Notes: generated by a model not told the origin, from the sequence alone. A stretch of DNA of 64,000 nt from Streptomyces seoulensis (GCF_004328625.1 NZ_CP032229.1:1364001-1428000); one strand, 5' to 3'; positions 11,101 through 20,615 are shown, numbered from the stretch's first letter. Numbers and translations: made by a program.

Positions 11101-13000
11101 CCTGATCCCCGAACACGTCGGTGGCGGCCGCGCGGGCCCGCTCCTCGGCGTCGAGGGCGGTACGCAGCTCGGCGGCGGCGGTGTGGGCGCGGCCCAGCGT
11201 CCCGGCGTCGAACCAGTCGCGCGGCGGGCGGTGTCCGGCGGTGGTGAGCGCGGCCAGCTCGCACAGGGCGAACGCGGCCTCGGGCCGGTCCGGCTTGGGC
11301 ATGCCGAACAGGTCGGCGAGCTGGGCGGTGTGGGCGGTGACGTCGTCGGGCAGCGTCCCGTCGGCCGGTGCCGTCACGCCGGGCAGCCCGGCGGTGAGGG
11401 TGCGGACGAGCTGCTGGAGTTCGCGGACCGTGCGGGGCTCGTCCACGGTGACGGCGAAGGGGCGGCGTCCGGCGGCGGTGACCAGGGCACCGAGGGCGTC
11501 GGCTGCCTCGTCCACGGCCTGGTGCGGGGCGGTGCCGGTCAGTCCGCGCCAGGCGAAGGCGTCCCCCTCGGCGGCGGGGCGCCAGGCACGGGCGACGGTA
11601 CCGGCGGCGGCCAGCAGCTCCTGGAGCGCGCCGGCGCTCAGGGTGCGCACGGCCTTGGCGTTGCGCGCGCCGAGCGGGAGCTGCGGGGTCCCGGCCTGCT
11701 CCAGCAGGACCAGCCGGCCCAGGACGTCGTGCAGGGTGCGGCCCAGGGGGTCGCGGGTCTCGTTCATCGCGGCCGCGTACCCGGACAGTTCCTCGCGCAG
11801 GGCACGGGCGCGCTCCAGCTCGTGGGCGGCGGCGCCGGTGACGCGGGCCTCGGTGGTGAGCACCCGCGCGAGTTCGGTGGCCACCGCCTTCTTGCTGGTG
11901 TCGCCGCTGTGCAGCGCCATCACGAAGTCGCCGAGGCCGACCGCCCCCAGCCGGTTGCGCACCACGTCCAGCGCGGCGGCCTTCTCACTCACGAACAGCA
12001 CACTGCGGCCGGCGTGCATGAGCGCGGCGATCAGGTTGGTGATGGTCTGGCTCTTGCCGGTGCCGGGCGGCCCGCTCATCACGAAGGACCGCCCGTCCAG
12101 CGCGGCCGCCACGCACTGGCGCTGGGAGGCGTCGGCGTCGAGCACGAGCGGGGTGCGCTCGGGGAGCTGGATCTCGTCGATCCGGTCGAGGCCGGGCGGC
12201 TCGAAGTCGACCAGATCGGCGGGGAGCCCGGCGTCGGGACCGAGGGCGACGGCGCGGACCAGCGGGTGGGCGAGGATCTGCTCCTCGTTCTGCTGGAGGT
12301 CCTGGTACATCGCCTCGCGGTGGGAGGCGAACAGCCCGAGCACCGCCCGCTCCCGCACGTCCCAGCCGTCCAGCCGGGCGGTGACCTTCCGGGCGGCGGC
12401 GAGCACGGCGGCCGGGTCGGCGGCGTCGGCGCTCGTGACGGGCGCCCAGTCGACCCCGAGCCGGTCCGCCTTCACGGCGAGCGCCGGGTTGTGGATGCGC
12501 TCCTGCCCCTCGGCCGGGTGGAGCCGGTACCGGCGGTTGCCGTCCCGGCGCAGCTCCACGGGGACGAGGAGCAGCGGGGCCGCGCTGCTCTCGTGCGCGC
12601 CGGGCTCGCGCCAGTCGAGCATGCCGATGCCGAGCCAGAGCACCCAGAGGCCGTAGTCGTTGAACATCTGGCCGGACTTCTGGCGGAGTTGGTACAGCGA
12701 ACTGTCCAGCGCCGCCTGGGTGGTCTTCTGGGTGACCAGTCCGGGCCGGGAGCGCCGGGCGGTGCCGCTGTCACCGGACTTGGCCAGCTCGACCCCGGCA
12801 GCCCGCTCGGTGACAGGGGCGAACTCCCAGCCCTTGGCCAGCTCCGCGAGCAGGGCGGCCGGGTCCGGTGCGGTGATCTCCAGGGTGGCGGTCCTGGTGT
12901 GCCGGAAGTTCAGCAGCCGGTTGCGGCCGCCCATGTCCAGCAGAGAGTTCCGCCATCCGTCGAGCACGGCCTTCAACAGGGTGTGCGGCTGATGGGCCAT
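8162..13000 (-). CDS. Large SF1 helicase with C-terminal REase-like domain (DUF4011 / DUF3320 type)
   Basis: A 1612-residue protein. Domains in order: an N-terminal DUF4011-like region (LDGWRNSLLDMGGRNRLLNF at the start); an SF1 (Upf1/Dna2-like, COG1112) helicase whose Walker A is GPPGTGKSQT near residue 310 and whose motif II is VVVFDEASQ near 988; late helicase motifs around LVAVTRARFR; a PD-(D/E)xK-like nuclease at about 1290-1375 with FEESV, then RIDLGV and GIECDG as likely acidic residues; and a DUF3320-like C-terminal domain (about 1450-1500). The start has GGGAGGT 9 nt upstream. Helicases of this family recur in anti-phage systems, but this one stands alone amid housekeeping genes. Nucleic-acid remodelling or cleavage is inferred; the physiological role is unknown. 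Confidence 0.85.
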   Translation of the reverse strand: MAHQPHTLLKAVLDGWRNSLLDMGGRNRLLNFRHTRTATLEITAPDPAALLAELAKGWEFAPVTERAAGVELAKSGDSGTARRSRPGLVTQKTTQAALDSSLYQLRQKSGQMFNDYGLWVLWLGIGMLDWREPGAHESSAAPLLLVPVELRRDGNRRYRLHPAEGQERIHNPALAVKADRLGVDWAPVTSADAADPAAVLAAARKVTARLDGWDVRERAVLGLFASHREAMYQDLQQNEEQILAHPLVRAVALGPDAGLPADLVDFEPPGLDRIDEIQLPERTPLVLDADASQRQCVAAALDGRSFVMSGPPGTGKSQTITNLIAALMHAGRSVLFVSEKAAALDVVRNRLGAVGLGDFVMALHSGDTSKKAVATELARVLTTEARVTGAAAHELERARALREELSGYAAAMNETRDPLGRTLHDVLGRLVLLEQAGTPQLPLGARNAKAVRTLSAGALQELLAAAGTVARAWRPAAEGDAFAWRGLTGTAPHQAVDEAADALGALVTAAGRRPFAVTVDEPRTVRELQQLVRTLTAGLPGVTAPADGTLPDDVTAHTAQLADLFGMPKPDRPEAAFALCELAALTTAGHRPPRDWFDAGTLGRAHTAAAELRTALDAEERARAAATDVFGDQVVAEPGLPELVARFGEQHKGLMARFSAQYKADRQTLTALTRTGTWDKSLLARLDDALAWHRASAEVARLTRAHRALLGPYTPGTLADCAGTDRALATADRIAVLGAPAERPALLADRLAADADPDPLPTLLADQIQGALAAWCAAATARAARWNAAVTELLDQFDTARRTQLSPALLGPLDQAGRAVDALLDDPQGPEVWHTHVGGVAVLARHGADTLVASAAERGLDPERLPEVAEQAVLRVWADDLLATDPRLRSTRSEDLDTRVADFRAADLRLVAAAGGAVTEACNKRRPRNFAGGGGAVIVREAEKKTRHMPVRELLGRTREVVQAVKPCFMMSPLTVSQFLPPDFHFDVVVFDEASQVRPSDAVNCVYRGRTLIVAGDDKQLPPTSFFDSAVDDDSDEYAEDLPDSFESLLHACKAGAMRELPLRWHYRSRHENLITFSNREFYANSMITFPGAVAEGEDVGVAFLAADGVYDRGGRRDNRAEAEFVARRVLHHFDTRPGKTLGVVALSQAQASAIDLAVQQARLARPDLDHCFTEDRLDGFFVKNLESVQGDERDVMIMSIGYGPDEHGRLGLNFGPINKNGGWRRLNVAVTRARFRMEVVSSFRGASLADSANESVQYLKRYLEYAENGPAVLARDVVQSDAEPDSPFEESVLAVLRGWGYRVQPQVGVAGYRIDLGVRHPASPGAYALGIECDGAMYHSSKAARDRDRLREQVLNGLGWRLHRIWGTDWYRGRAAAERRLREAVEQAVASGPLTTVTGPTALPKVPEQRTQPVDIPLERVPVDPGTGREWSAPYAPGVVTVAPRHELHTAEARPALREVLVRIIEAEGPVHEDLLVQRAREAWGVGRAGSRIRDNVRAVADALVRSRRIASDDGFYALADAAPLKARHPREGDTPRKVVHIAPGERHVALFELAAECPGMTEDELIKQTCEFFGWRRTGKDIRDRLAADIAELRGAGRLQGGPEQVSAAR

Positions 13001-13194
13001 GTGGTGGGTACCTCCCGGAGCTGCGCAGGGGTGACCACCCTCTCCGGCCCCCCTGGAGGTATCTCCCTATCAGGTACGTTCGCCCGCCACGCCGGAGATC
13101 GACAACCCGATATGGATCTGTTGTGAAAGAACGGCGGAACTCTTGCGCGGTCGGCCTGCTTTCACTTGACCGATGGCACCGGAGTCCCCCGGGT

Positions 13195-13229
13195 GGCGGG
13201 CGCGGCGGCCCGAGCCGGCCGCGCCCGCC
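13195..13229 (-). terminator. pgi terminator hairpin
   Basis: A perfect 12-bp stem, GGCGGGCGCGGC against GCCGCGCCCGCC, with an 11-nt loop lies 11 nt beyond the pgi stop codon on the minus strand. There is no U-run, as is common in Streptomyces. Confidence 0.75.
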
Positions 13230-13240
13230 TCACCGGCCGG

Positions 13241-14887
13241 TCAGCCGCCCATCTCCCGGTACTCGGCGACCAGCGCCCGCGTCGACGGGTCGAGACCGGG
13301 CACGTCCGCGCCCTCGGTGAGGGCGGGTTCGATGCGCTTGGCGAGGACCTTGCCCAGCTCGACGCCCCACTGGTCGAAGGAGTCGATGTTCCAGACGGCG
13401 CCCTGGACGAACACCTTCTGCTCGTACAGCGCGATGAGCTGCCCCAGCACGGACGGGGTCAGCTCGGGGGCCAGGATGGTCGTCGTCGGCCGGTTCCCCT
13501 GGAAGGTCTTGTGCGGGATCAGCTCCTTGGGCACCCCCTCCTCCCGGACCTCTTCCTCGGTCTTGCCGAAGGCGAGGGCCTGGGTCTGGGCGAAGAAGTT
13601 GGCCATCAACAGGTCGTGCTGGGACTTCAGTTCATCACTCAGCTCGTCCACCGGACGCGCGAACCCGATGAAGTCCGCCGGGATCAGCTTCGTCCCCTGA
13701 TGGATCAACTGGTAGTACGCGTGCTGCCCGTTGGTCCCCGGCGTGCCCCAGACCACCGGGCCGGTCTGCCACTCCACCGGAGTGCCGTCCTTCTGCACGG
13801 ACTTGCCGTTGGACTCCATGTCCAGCTGCTGCAAGTACGCCGTGAACTTGGACAGATAGTGGCTGTACGGCAGGACCGCGTGCGACTGCGCGTCGAAGAA
13901 GTTCCCGTACCAGATCCCCAGCAGGCCCAGCAGCAGCGGCGCGTTCTCCTCCGCCGGAGCGGTACGGAAGTGCTCGTCCACGGTGTGGAAACCGTCCAGC
14001 AGCTCCCGGAACCTCTCCGGCCCGATCGCGATCATCAGCGACAGACCGATCGCCGAGTCGAAGGAGTACCGGCCCCCGACCCAGTCCCAGAACTCGAACA
14101 TGTTGTCCGCGTCGATACCGAACCCGGTGACCTTCTCCGCGTTCGTGGACAGCGCCACGAAGTGCTTCGCGACCGCCTTGTCGTCACCGAGGACGTCCAG
14201 CAGCCACTTGCGGGCCGACGTGGCGTTGGTGATCGTCTCGATCGTCGTGAACGTCTTGGACGCCACGATGAACAGCGTCTCCGCCGGGTCCAGATCACGG
14301 ATCGCCTCGTGCAGGTCCGCGCCGTCCACGTTCGACACGAACCGCACCGTCAGGCCACGGTCGGTGAAGGGACGCAGCGCCTCGAACGCCATCGCCGGAC
14401 CGAGGTCGGAGCCGCCGATACCGATGTTGACGATGTTCTTGATCCGCTTGTCGGTGTGACCGGTCCACTCGCCCGAGCGGACCCGGTCGGCGAAGCCGGC
14501 CATCTTGTCCAGCACCGCGTGCACGGCGGGGACGACGTTCTCCCCGTCGACCTCGATCACCGCGTCCCGAGGGGCACGCAGCGCGGTGTGCAGCACCGCG
14601 CGGTCCTCGGTCGTGTTGATCCGGTCACCACGGAACATCGCGTCCCGCTGACCGAACACATCCGTGGCGACGGCGAGTTCCTGGAGGAGCCGCAACGCCT
14701 CGGCGTCCACGAGCTGCTTGCTGTAGTCGATGTAGAGGTCCCCGACCTGGACCGTGTACGTCCGCCCGCGCTCCGGGTCGGCGTCGAACAGCTCCCGCAG
14801 GCCCGTCCCGCCGAATCCCTCGCGGTGCTCCTTGAGAGCGGCCCACTCGGGCGTCCGGTTCAGTGCTGTACGGCCTTCTGCGTTCAT
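13241..14887 (-). CDS. pgi: Glucose-6-phosphate isomerase
   Basis: Interconverts glucose-6-P and fructose-6-P, joining glycolysis to the pentose-phosphate operon encoded upstream. The 548-residue product contains both PGI signature regions: [10 protein letters not shown] followed by [13 protein letters not shown], and the C-terminal [18 protein letters not shown] with the conserved lysine. It also has the glutamate/histidine region [23 protein letters not shown]. The frame is open further upstream, but ATG at 14887 matches the family N terminus ([15 protein letters not shown]) and has purine-rich GGAAGG/GGAG sequences before it. It is separate from the tpiA-pgk-gap group, with an exporter and rbpA/secG between them. 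Confidence 0.97.
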   Translation of the reverse strand: MNAEGRTALNRTPEWAALKEHREGFGGTGLRELFDADPERGRTYTVQVGDLYIDYSKQLVDAEALRLLQELAVATDVFGQRDAMFRGDRINTTEDRAVLHTALRAPRDAVIEVDGENVVPAVHAVLDKMAGFADRVRSGEWTGHTDKRIKNIVNIGIGGSDLGPAMAFEALRPFTDRGLTVRFVSNVDGADLHEAIRDLDPAETLFIVASKTFTTIETITNATSARKWLLDVLGDDKAVAKHFVALSTNAEKVTGFGIDADNMFEFWDWVGGRYSFDSAIGLSLMIAIGPERFRELLDGFHTVDEHFRTAPAEENAPLLLGLLGIWYGNFFDAQSHAVLPYSHYLSKFTAYLQQLDMESNGKSVQKDGTPVEWQTGPVVWGTPGTNGQHAYYQLIHQGTKLIPADFIGFARPVDELSDELKSQHDLLMANFFAQTQALAFGKTEEEVREEGVPKELIPHKTFQGNRPTTTILAPELTPSVLGQLIALYEQKVFVQGAVWNIDSFDQWGVELGKVLAKRIEPALTEGADVPGLDPSTRALVAEYREMGG

Positions 14888-14963
14888 CTCCGGCTTCCGC
14901 CTTCCTTTCCGCGCCTGTCGCCTGTCCTGCCCCGTGTGCCCACTGCGGGACCAACCTAATTGA

Positions 14964-16232
14964 TCACGCCGGGGCCGGGCCGGTGGTGACACCGCCCCGC
15001 TTCTCGTCCTTCGACACGTCCGCCGAGCGCGCCGGTATCAGTACGAGCACCGCCGCCGCGAAGAGGGCTGCCGTGAGGAGGGCGGGGGTGTAGAGGCCGA
15101 GGGTGCGGGCGGCGGCACCGCCCAGCAGGGCGCCGAAGGGCGCTCCGGCGGTGGAGGCGGTGCGGAAGGCGGCCGAGATACGGCCGGTCATCGCGGCGGG
15201 GGCGCGCTGCTGCATCAGCGTCACCTGGTTGACGTTCCACACCATGCCCATCGCGCCGAGCAGCAGCATCCCGGCGATCAGCGCGGCCAACTCCCGGACG
15301 GAGCCCATCAGGAGCAGCGCCCCGGTCTGCACGGTGCCGCCCAGCAGCAGGGCCCGTACCCGGCCGAGGCGGCCCGCCAGGCGCTGGGCCAGGAAGCCGC
15401 CGGCGATGCTGCCGGCCGAGTAGGCGGTCATGGCGGCGGCGTATCCGGCGTTCCCCGCGTGCAGCCAGCCGGTGACATGCAGGACCAGGGTGGCGATCAG
15501 GGCGCCCATGCCGATGTTGCACAGCAGGGTGGCTCCGCAGGTCGCGCGGAGCGCGCGGTCCCGCCAGAGGGCTCGCAGCCCCTCTCCCATGTCCGCGCGC
15601 AGGGTCGCGCCGGGCGGGCGCGGTTCACGTGCCGGCGACCCTGTGCGCAGGGAGGCCACGAGGGCGGCGCCCAGGAAGTAGGTGAGGGAGTCGACCGCAT
15701 AGGGCAGGAACGCCCCGGCCGTCAGCAGCAGCGGCACCAGGGGTCCCCCGAGCAGTCCTCCGGCGAGCTGCTGACCGGTCATCAGGCGGGCGTTGGCGCT
15801 GCCCAGGGACTCCGGCCGGACCACGGAGGGCAGCAGGGCGGTCGCCGCGTTGTCGAACAGGGTCTGGAGCGCGGTGAGGGAGAAGGCGAGCGCGATCAGC
15901 AGCGGGATCGAGGCGTGCCCGAGGGCCACCGCGAGGGCGAACGCGGCGACGAGCAGCCCGCGCGCCACGTCCACGGCCCACATCGCGCGCCGTTGGTCCA
16001 CCCGGTCGGCCACGGCGCCGCCCAGCAGGCCGAACAGCAGCCAGGGCACATAGCCGCAGGCGGTCACGGCGGCGACGGCGAGCGGGTCGTCGGTCAGCCG
16101 CACGGCGAGCAGCGGCAGCGCGGCCGTACGCAGCGCGTCGCCGAAGCGGGAGAGCACGGCGGCGCTCCACAGCCGCCCGAATCCGCCGCGCCACGCGGGC
16201 GTTGCCGCCCCCACCACCTGAGCCGTCGTCAT
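14964..16232 (-). CDS. MFS exporter (EntS-like), candidate DNA-damage-inducible
   Basis: A 422-residue major facilitator with about 12 predicted membrane segments. The loop after helix 2 carries the MFS motif-A-like [11 protein letters not shown], and the N-terminal half resembles drug/siderophore exporters of the EntS/MFS_3 group. The substrate cannot be told from sequence. It ends 77 bp before the pgi start on the same strand, so some read-through into pgi is possible. Its promoter region contains a full match to the RecA-independent damage promoter at 16265-16287, seen in this window otherwise only before uvrA, uvrB and ogt. That suggests it is induced by DNA damage, perhaps to export a genotoxic compound; this is inference. 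Confidence 0.85.
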   Translation of the reverse strand: MTTAQVVGAATPAWRGGFGRLWSAAVLSRFGDALRTAALPLLAVRLTDDPLAVAAVTACGYVPWLLFGLLGGAVADRVDQRRAMWAVDVARGLLVAAFALAVALGHASIPLLIALAFSLTALQTLFDNAATALLPSVVRPESLGSANARLMTGQQLAGGLLGGPLVPLLLTAGAFLPYAVDSLTYFLGAALVASLRTGSPAREPRPPGATLRADMGEGLRALWRDRALRATCGATLLCNIGMGALIATLVLHVTGWLHAGNAGYAAAMTAYSAGSIAGGFLAQRLAGRLGRVRALLLGGTVQTGALLLMGSVRELAALIAGMLLLGAMGMVWNVNQVTLMQQRAPAAMTGRISAAFRTASTAGAPFGALLGGAAARTLGLYTPALLTAALFAAAVLVLIPARSADVSKDEKRGGVTTGPAPA

Positions 16233-16264
16233 GGCCGTCCCCCTGAGTCGCAGTTACCTCACTC

Positions 16265-16287
16265 ACGGTAGGGGGCACCACTGACAA
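16265..16287 (-). promoter_or_regulatory. RecA-NDp-type DNA-damage promoter of the MFS gene
   Basis: On the minus strand: TTGTCAGTG (16287-16279), exactly 8 nt, then TACCGT (16270-16265). This fits the consensus TTGTC-R-GTG, N8, TAnnnT described for the PafBC-dependent damage promoters of mycobacteria. The predicted transcript starts about 25 nt before the start codon. Confidence 0.8.
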
Positions 16288-16315
16288 CGGGGTCCGGCCT
16301 GCGGACGGGACAGCT

Positions 16316-16346
16316 CCGGCCGGGCACCCTCTCGGGTCCCGGCCGG
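16316..16346 (-). terminator. Terminator after the rbpA-like gene
   Basis: A perfect 9-bp stem, CCGGCCGGG against CCCGGCCGG, with a 13-nt loop begins 10 nt beyond the stop codon. Confidence 0.65.
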
Positions 16347-16355
16347 CATCAACTC

Positions 16356-16691
16356 CTAGATCTCGCCCCGCAGTTTGGCGAGCGCCTCGGCGAGGATCGC
16401 CTCGCCGTCCGCGTCGCTGCGCCGCTCACGCACATAGGCGAGGTGCGTCTTGTAGGGCTCGGTGCGCGGCGGGTCCGGCGGGTTGTCCCGGTCCTGACCG
16501 GCCGGGAAGCCGCAGCGCGGGCAGTCCCAGGTGTCGGGGACCTGCGCGTCGCTGGCGAAGCTCGGCTGGGTCTCGTGCCCGTTGGAGCACCAGAAGGAGA
16601 TGCGCAGACGCGGTGCGGACTCGCCGCGCTCGGCCTCGCCCATCGGCCCCGCACCGACCCGGCTTCCCCGGATCGCGTTGCCACTTGCCAC
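16356..16691 (-). CDS. RbpA-family RNA polymerase-binding protein
   Basis: A 111-residue protein of the actinobacterial RbpA family, which binds principal sigma factors and the RNA polymerase beta subunit and stabilises the open complex. The N terminus has the basic AIRGSRVGAG segment, the core has a zinc-site pattern (CSNGH then CPRCG, about residues 34-59), and the C terminus contains PRTEPYKTHLAYVRERRS, equivalent to the PARTHWDMLMERR sigma-interaction region of classical RbpA. The departures from the classical sequence (YKTHLAYVRERR, and a shorter tail) suggest it is a paralogue rather than the main RbpA. The start is GTG with GGGAG 9 nt upstream. A long structured leader precedes it. Confidence 0.85.
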   Translation of the reverse strand: MASGNAIRGSRVGAGPMGEAERGESAPRLRISFWCSNGHETQPSFASDAQVPDTWDCPRCGFPAGQDRDNPPDPPRTEPYKTHLAYVRERRSDADGEAILAEALAKLRGEI

Positions 16692-16762
16692 GGTCGTAAC
16701 TCCCTGCGTGATGGTGCCGCGAAGCAGGTCGGCCTATCGCTTCGCCGCGAGCGCCTCAGTCT

Positions 16763-16870
16763 ACGTAAGGCCCAACGCGCGTCCAGTGAGGGGAGGTACC
16801 GCCTCCGCACAGACGCAAGCCCCATGATAGGCCGCGCTCGTGAGCGCGTACCGAACATGGGGCCTTACGT
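16763..16870 (-). ncRNA. Structured RNA element between secG and the rbpA-like gene
   Basis: Read on the minus strand, the element begins ACGTAAGGCCC (16870-16860) and ends GGGCCTTACGT (16773-16763), a perfect 11-bp closing pair. The same 5' arm can alternatively pair with a nearer segment, CATGGGGCTTGCGT (about 16825-16812), giving a 14-bp stem with one bulge around an inner perfect hairpin (CGCGCTC/GAGCGCG, 16848-16833). A small GGAGG/CCTCC hairpin lies in the 3' half. Two mutually exclusive helices sharing one arm is the architecture of an attenuator or riboswitch. It lies about 70 nt upstream of the rbpA-like start. It resembles no RNA family that I recognise. Confidence 0.5.
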
Positions 16871-16942
16871 GTGGAATCTATGTACTTGTGGGACGTGCGG
16901 GGCATCGCGGCTGTACGCGCGGCCCCCGCCTCGGCGGTGCGG

Positions 16943-17179
16943 TCAGCCGCTCGACTTCATGAGCAGGCCGAGCACGATGATCGAGGCGAACCAGAGCACG
17001 GCGATCACGACCGTGATCCGGTCGAGGTTGCGCTCGGCGACCGAGGAGCCGCCCACGGAGGACTGCATGCCACCACCGAACATGTCGGAGAGGCCGCCGC
17101 CCTTCCCCTTGTGCATCAGCACCAGCAGCATCAGCAGCAGGCTGAAGACGATCAGGGCGATCGAGAACCCCAAAACCAC
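16943..17179 (-). CDS. secG: Preprotein translocase subunit SecG
   Basis: Small membrane component of the SecYEG channel that aids protein export. The 78-residue product has two membrane segments (VVLGFSIALIVFSLLLMLLV and the C-terminal IAVLWFASIIVLGLLM). Between them lies the family loop MHKGKGGGLSDMFGGG. The frame is open upstream, but GTG at 17179 fits the family N terminus exactly; AGGAAG lies 11 nt before it. The gene sits directly downstream of tpiA, the conserved actinobacterial and firmicute neighbourhood of secG with glycolysis genes. Confidence 0.93.
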   Translation of the reverse strand: MVLGFSIALIVFSLLLMLLVLMHKGKGGGLSDMFGGGMQSSVGGSSVAERNLDRITVVIAVLWFASIIVLGLLMKSSG

Positions 17180-17228
17180 GGCTGGACCAACTTCCTCGGA
17201 TTCGGACGGACGGATTGAGCTGGACGAC

Positions 17229-17256
17229 GGGGGCACGGCACGATGGCCATGCCCCC
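17229..17256 (-). terminator. tpiA terminator hairpin
   Basis: A 7-bp stem GGGGGCA/TGCCCCC with a 14-nt loop lies between the tpiA stop and the secG start on the minus strand. Confidence 0.55.
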
Positions 17257-17301
17257 GCAAGAGTACGACGTATCGCCGCTACCGCCTACTCGCGGACCGG
17301 A

Positions 17302-18078
17302 TCACTGATCGCGGAACCGGACGATCTTGACGAACTCGTCGGTGTCCAGCGACGCGCCGCCCACCAGGGCACCGTCGATGTCCGGCTTGGCCATGATCTC
17401 GGCGACGTTGCCGGACTTCACGGAGCCGCCGTACTGGATGCGGATCTTGTCGGCGACATCCTGGGAGTACAGCTCGGCGAGCTTGCCCCGGATCGCGCCG
17501 CAGACCTCCTGCGCGTCGTCGGAGCCGCAGACCTTGCCGGTGCCGATGGCCCACACGGGCTCGTAGGCGATCACGACGGTCTCGGCCTGCTCGGCCGGGA
17601 CGTCCTTCAGGCCGCCCTCGACCTGGGCGAGGGTGTGCTCGACGTGGTTGCCCGCCTCACGGACGTCCAGCTCCTCGCCGACGCACAGGATCGGGGTGAG
17701 GCCGTTCTGGAAGGCCGCCTTGACCTTGGCGTTGACCACGTCGTCGGTCTCGTGGTGGTACTGGCGGCGCTCGGAGTGCCCGGCCAGCACGTAGGAGCAC
17801 TTCAGCTTGGCCAGCATCGGGCCCGAGATCTCGCCGGTGTAGGCGCCGGACTCGTGCCGGGAGATGTCCTGGGCACCGTACTTGATCTTGAGCTTGTCGC
17901 CGTCGACCAGGGTCTGCACGGAGCGCAGGTCGGTGAAGGGCGGCAGGACGGCGACCTCGACGGCCTCGTAGTCCTTGTCGGCCAGGGCGAAGGCGAGCTT
18001 CTGGACGTGCGCGATGGCCTCGAGGTGGTTGAGGTTCATCTTCCAGTTGCCCGCCATGATCGGCGTGCGAGTGGTCAT
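17302..18078 (-). CDS. tpiA: Triose-phosphate isomerase
   Basis: Interconverts dihydroxyacetone phosphate and glyceraldehyde-3-phosphate. The 258-residue TIM barrel shows the substrate lysine in AGNWKMN (Lys13), the catalytic histidine in LAGHSERR, the catalytic glutamate in [15 protein letters not shown], and the phosphate-binding IQYGGSV and GALVGGASL. It starts 6 bp after the pgk stop on the same strand, so pgk and tpiA are cotranscribed. A hairpin follows before secG. Confidence 0.97.
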   Translation of the reverse strand: MTTRTPIMAGNWKMNLNHLEAIAHVQKLAFALADKDYEAVEVAVLPPFTDLRSVQTLVDGDKLKIKYGAQDISRHESGAYTGEISGPMLAKLKCSYVLAGHSERRQYHHETDDVVNAKVKAAFQNGLTPILCVGEELDVREAGNHVEHTLAQVEGGLKDVPAEQAETVVIAYEPVWAIGTGKVCGSDDAQEVCGAIRGKLAELYSQDVADKIRIQYGGSVKSGNVAEIMAKPDIDGALVGGASLDTDEFVKIVRFRDQ

Positions 18079-18084
18079 GCGGGG

Positions 18085-19296
18085 TCAGTCCTCCAGTGCG
18101 GCGAGGCCGGGGAGCGTCTTGCCCTCGAGGTACTCGAGGGAGGCGCCGCCGCCGGTCGAGATGTGGCCGAATGCGTTCTCGTCGAACCCGAGCGTACGCA
18201 CCGCGGCGGCGGAGTCACCGCCGCCGACGACGGAGAAGCCGTCGGAGTCGACGAGCGCCTGGGCGACCGCCTTGGTGCCCTCGGCGTAGTCGGGGTGCTC
18301 GAAGACGCCCATCGGGCCGTTCCAGAACACGGTCTCGGCGTCGCCGAGCTTCGAGGCGTACAGCTCGCGGGTCCTCGGGCCGATGTCCAGGCCCTCCTGG
18401 TCGGCGGGGATCTTGTCCGCGTCGACCACGGTGTGCTCCGAGGGCGCCTTGGTCTTCAGGTCCGGGAACTCCGGGGAGACCAGGACGTCCACGGGCAGGA
18501 CCAGCTCGACGCCGTTCTTCTCGGCGCGCTCCATGTACTCCTTGACGGCCGGGATCTGGTCCTCCTGGAGGAGGGAGATGCCGACCTCGTGGCCCTGCGC
18601 CTTGAGGAACGTGTAGGCCATGCCGCCGCCGATGAGCAGACGGTCGGCCTTGCCGAGCAGCTCGTCGATGACGGCGAGCTTGTCGGAGACCTTGGCGCCG
18701 CCGAGGACGACGACGTAGGGGCGCTTGACGTCGTCGGTGAGCTTCTTCAGGACGCCGACCTCGCGCGCGATCAGGTAGCCGGCATAGTGCGGCAGCCGGG
18801 CCGGGAGGTCGTAGACGGAGGCGTGCTTGCGGTGCACGGCGCCGAAGCCGTCGCCCACGTACACGTCGGCGAGGGCGGCCAGCTGGTCGGCGAACTCGCC
18901 GCGCTCGGTGTCGTCCTTGGAGGTCTCGCCGGGGTTGAAGCGCAGGTTCTCGATGACCGCGACCTGACCCGGCTCCAGGCAGTCGACGGCCGCGTGGGCG
19001 GCGGGGCCGACGGTGTCCTCGGCGAAGGCGACCGGGGTGCCGAGGAGTTCGGCGAGACGCTCGGCGACGGGCAGCAGCGAGAAGGCCGGGTCCGGGGCGC
19101 CCTTGGGACGGCCAAGGTGGGAGGCGACGACCACCTCGGCGCCCGCGTCGGCGAGGGCCTTGATGGTGGGCACGACGGCACGGATGCGGCCGTCGTCGGT
19201 GATGGTCCCGTCTGCCAGCGGCACGTTGAGGTCGGCGCGGACGAATACCCGCTTGCCGCTCACGCCGTCGGCGAGAAGTTCGTCGATCGTCTTCAT
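18085..19296 (-). CDS. pgk: Phosphoglycerate kinase
   Basis: Transfers phosphate from 1,3-bisphosphoglycerate to ADP, the first ATP-yielding step of glycolysis. The 403-residue monomer shows the N-terminal substrate-binding VFVRADLNVPL and the HLGRPKG loop, the hinge region VLGGAKVSDK, and the nucleotide-binding VVGGGDSAAAV plus STGGGASLEYLEGKTLPG near the C terminus. ATG at 19296 has AGGAG 9 nt before it. It is followed by tpiA at 6 bp. gap lies upstream but behind a strong terminator, so gap and pgk-tpiA probably have separate promoters. Confidence 0.97.
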   Translation of the reverse strand: MKTIDELLADGVSGKRVFVRADLNVPLADGTITDDGRIRAVVPTIKALADAGAEVVVASHLGRPKGAPDPAFSLLPVAERLAELLGTPVAFAEDTVGPAAHAAVDCLEPGQVAVIENLRFNPGETSKDDTERGEFADQLAALADVYVGDGFGAVHRKHASVYDLPARLPHYAGYLIAREVGVLKKLTDDVKRPYVVVLGGAKVSDKLAVIDELLGKADRLLIGGGMAYTFLKAQGHEVGISLLQEDQIPAVKEYMERAEKNGVELVLPVDVLVSPEFPDLKTKAPSEHTVVDADKIPADQEGLDIGPRTRELYASKLGDAETVFWNGPMGVFEHPDYAEGTKAVAQALVDSDGFSVVGGGDSAAAVRTLGFDENAFGHISTGGGASLEYLEGKTLPGLAALED

Positions 19297-19356
19297 TGAG
19301 TGGACTCCTGGAGAGGGCTCGTGATGCCCCTGATCGTAAGAGGGCGTGGTCCGTGC

Positions 19357-19409
19357 GTGAGACAGGGCCCGGACGGCGCGGCCGTGCGCTGCCCGGGCCC
19401 TGCTCTCAC
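19357..19409 (-). terminator. Strong terminator between gap and pgk
   Basis: A long stem pairs GTGAGA-CAGGGCCCGG with CCGGGCCCTG-C-TCTCAC (10 contiguous GC-rich pairs extended by a bulged outer helix). It begins 32 nt beyond the gap stop and would reduce read-through into pgk. Confidence 0.7.
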
Positions 19410-19440
19410 TTCAAGGTCCTGCTGTGTCCGATCCCGTGGA

Positions 19441-20529
<1,089 letters not shown>

Positions 20530-20580
20530 CTACCCCTCCGCAGCCCCTGGGGTGACATCGAGATGGCGCATAAAAGGGCA

Positions 20581-20615
20581 GGCGTTCCGTACCCGTCAGT
20601 AGGGTACGGAACGCC
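20581..20615 (-). terminator. Terminator of the M14 peptidase gene
   Basis: A perfect 14-bp stem, GGCGTTCCGTACCC against GGGTACGGAACGCC, with a 7-nt loop. On the minus strand it is followed after 5 nt by CTTTTA, the most classical intrinsic terminator in the window. Confidence 0.8.

Noticed and set aside
8129..13126. A 1665-codon open frame on the plus strand opposite the helicase gene
   Set aside because: Its product is Gly/Val/Arg/Gln-rich with no domain; it is the usual antisense shadow produced by GC-rich third positions. The minus-strand frame has a full set of helicase motifs.
16763..16870. tRNA, SRP RNA or 6S RNA in the secG/rbpA-like gap
   Set aside because: There is no T-loop or anticodon arm, no SRP apical tetraloop motif, and no 6S-type central bubble; it is reported only as an unclassified structured element.
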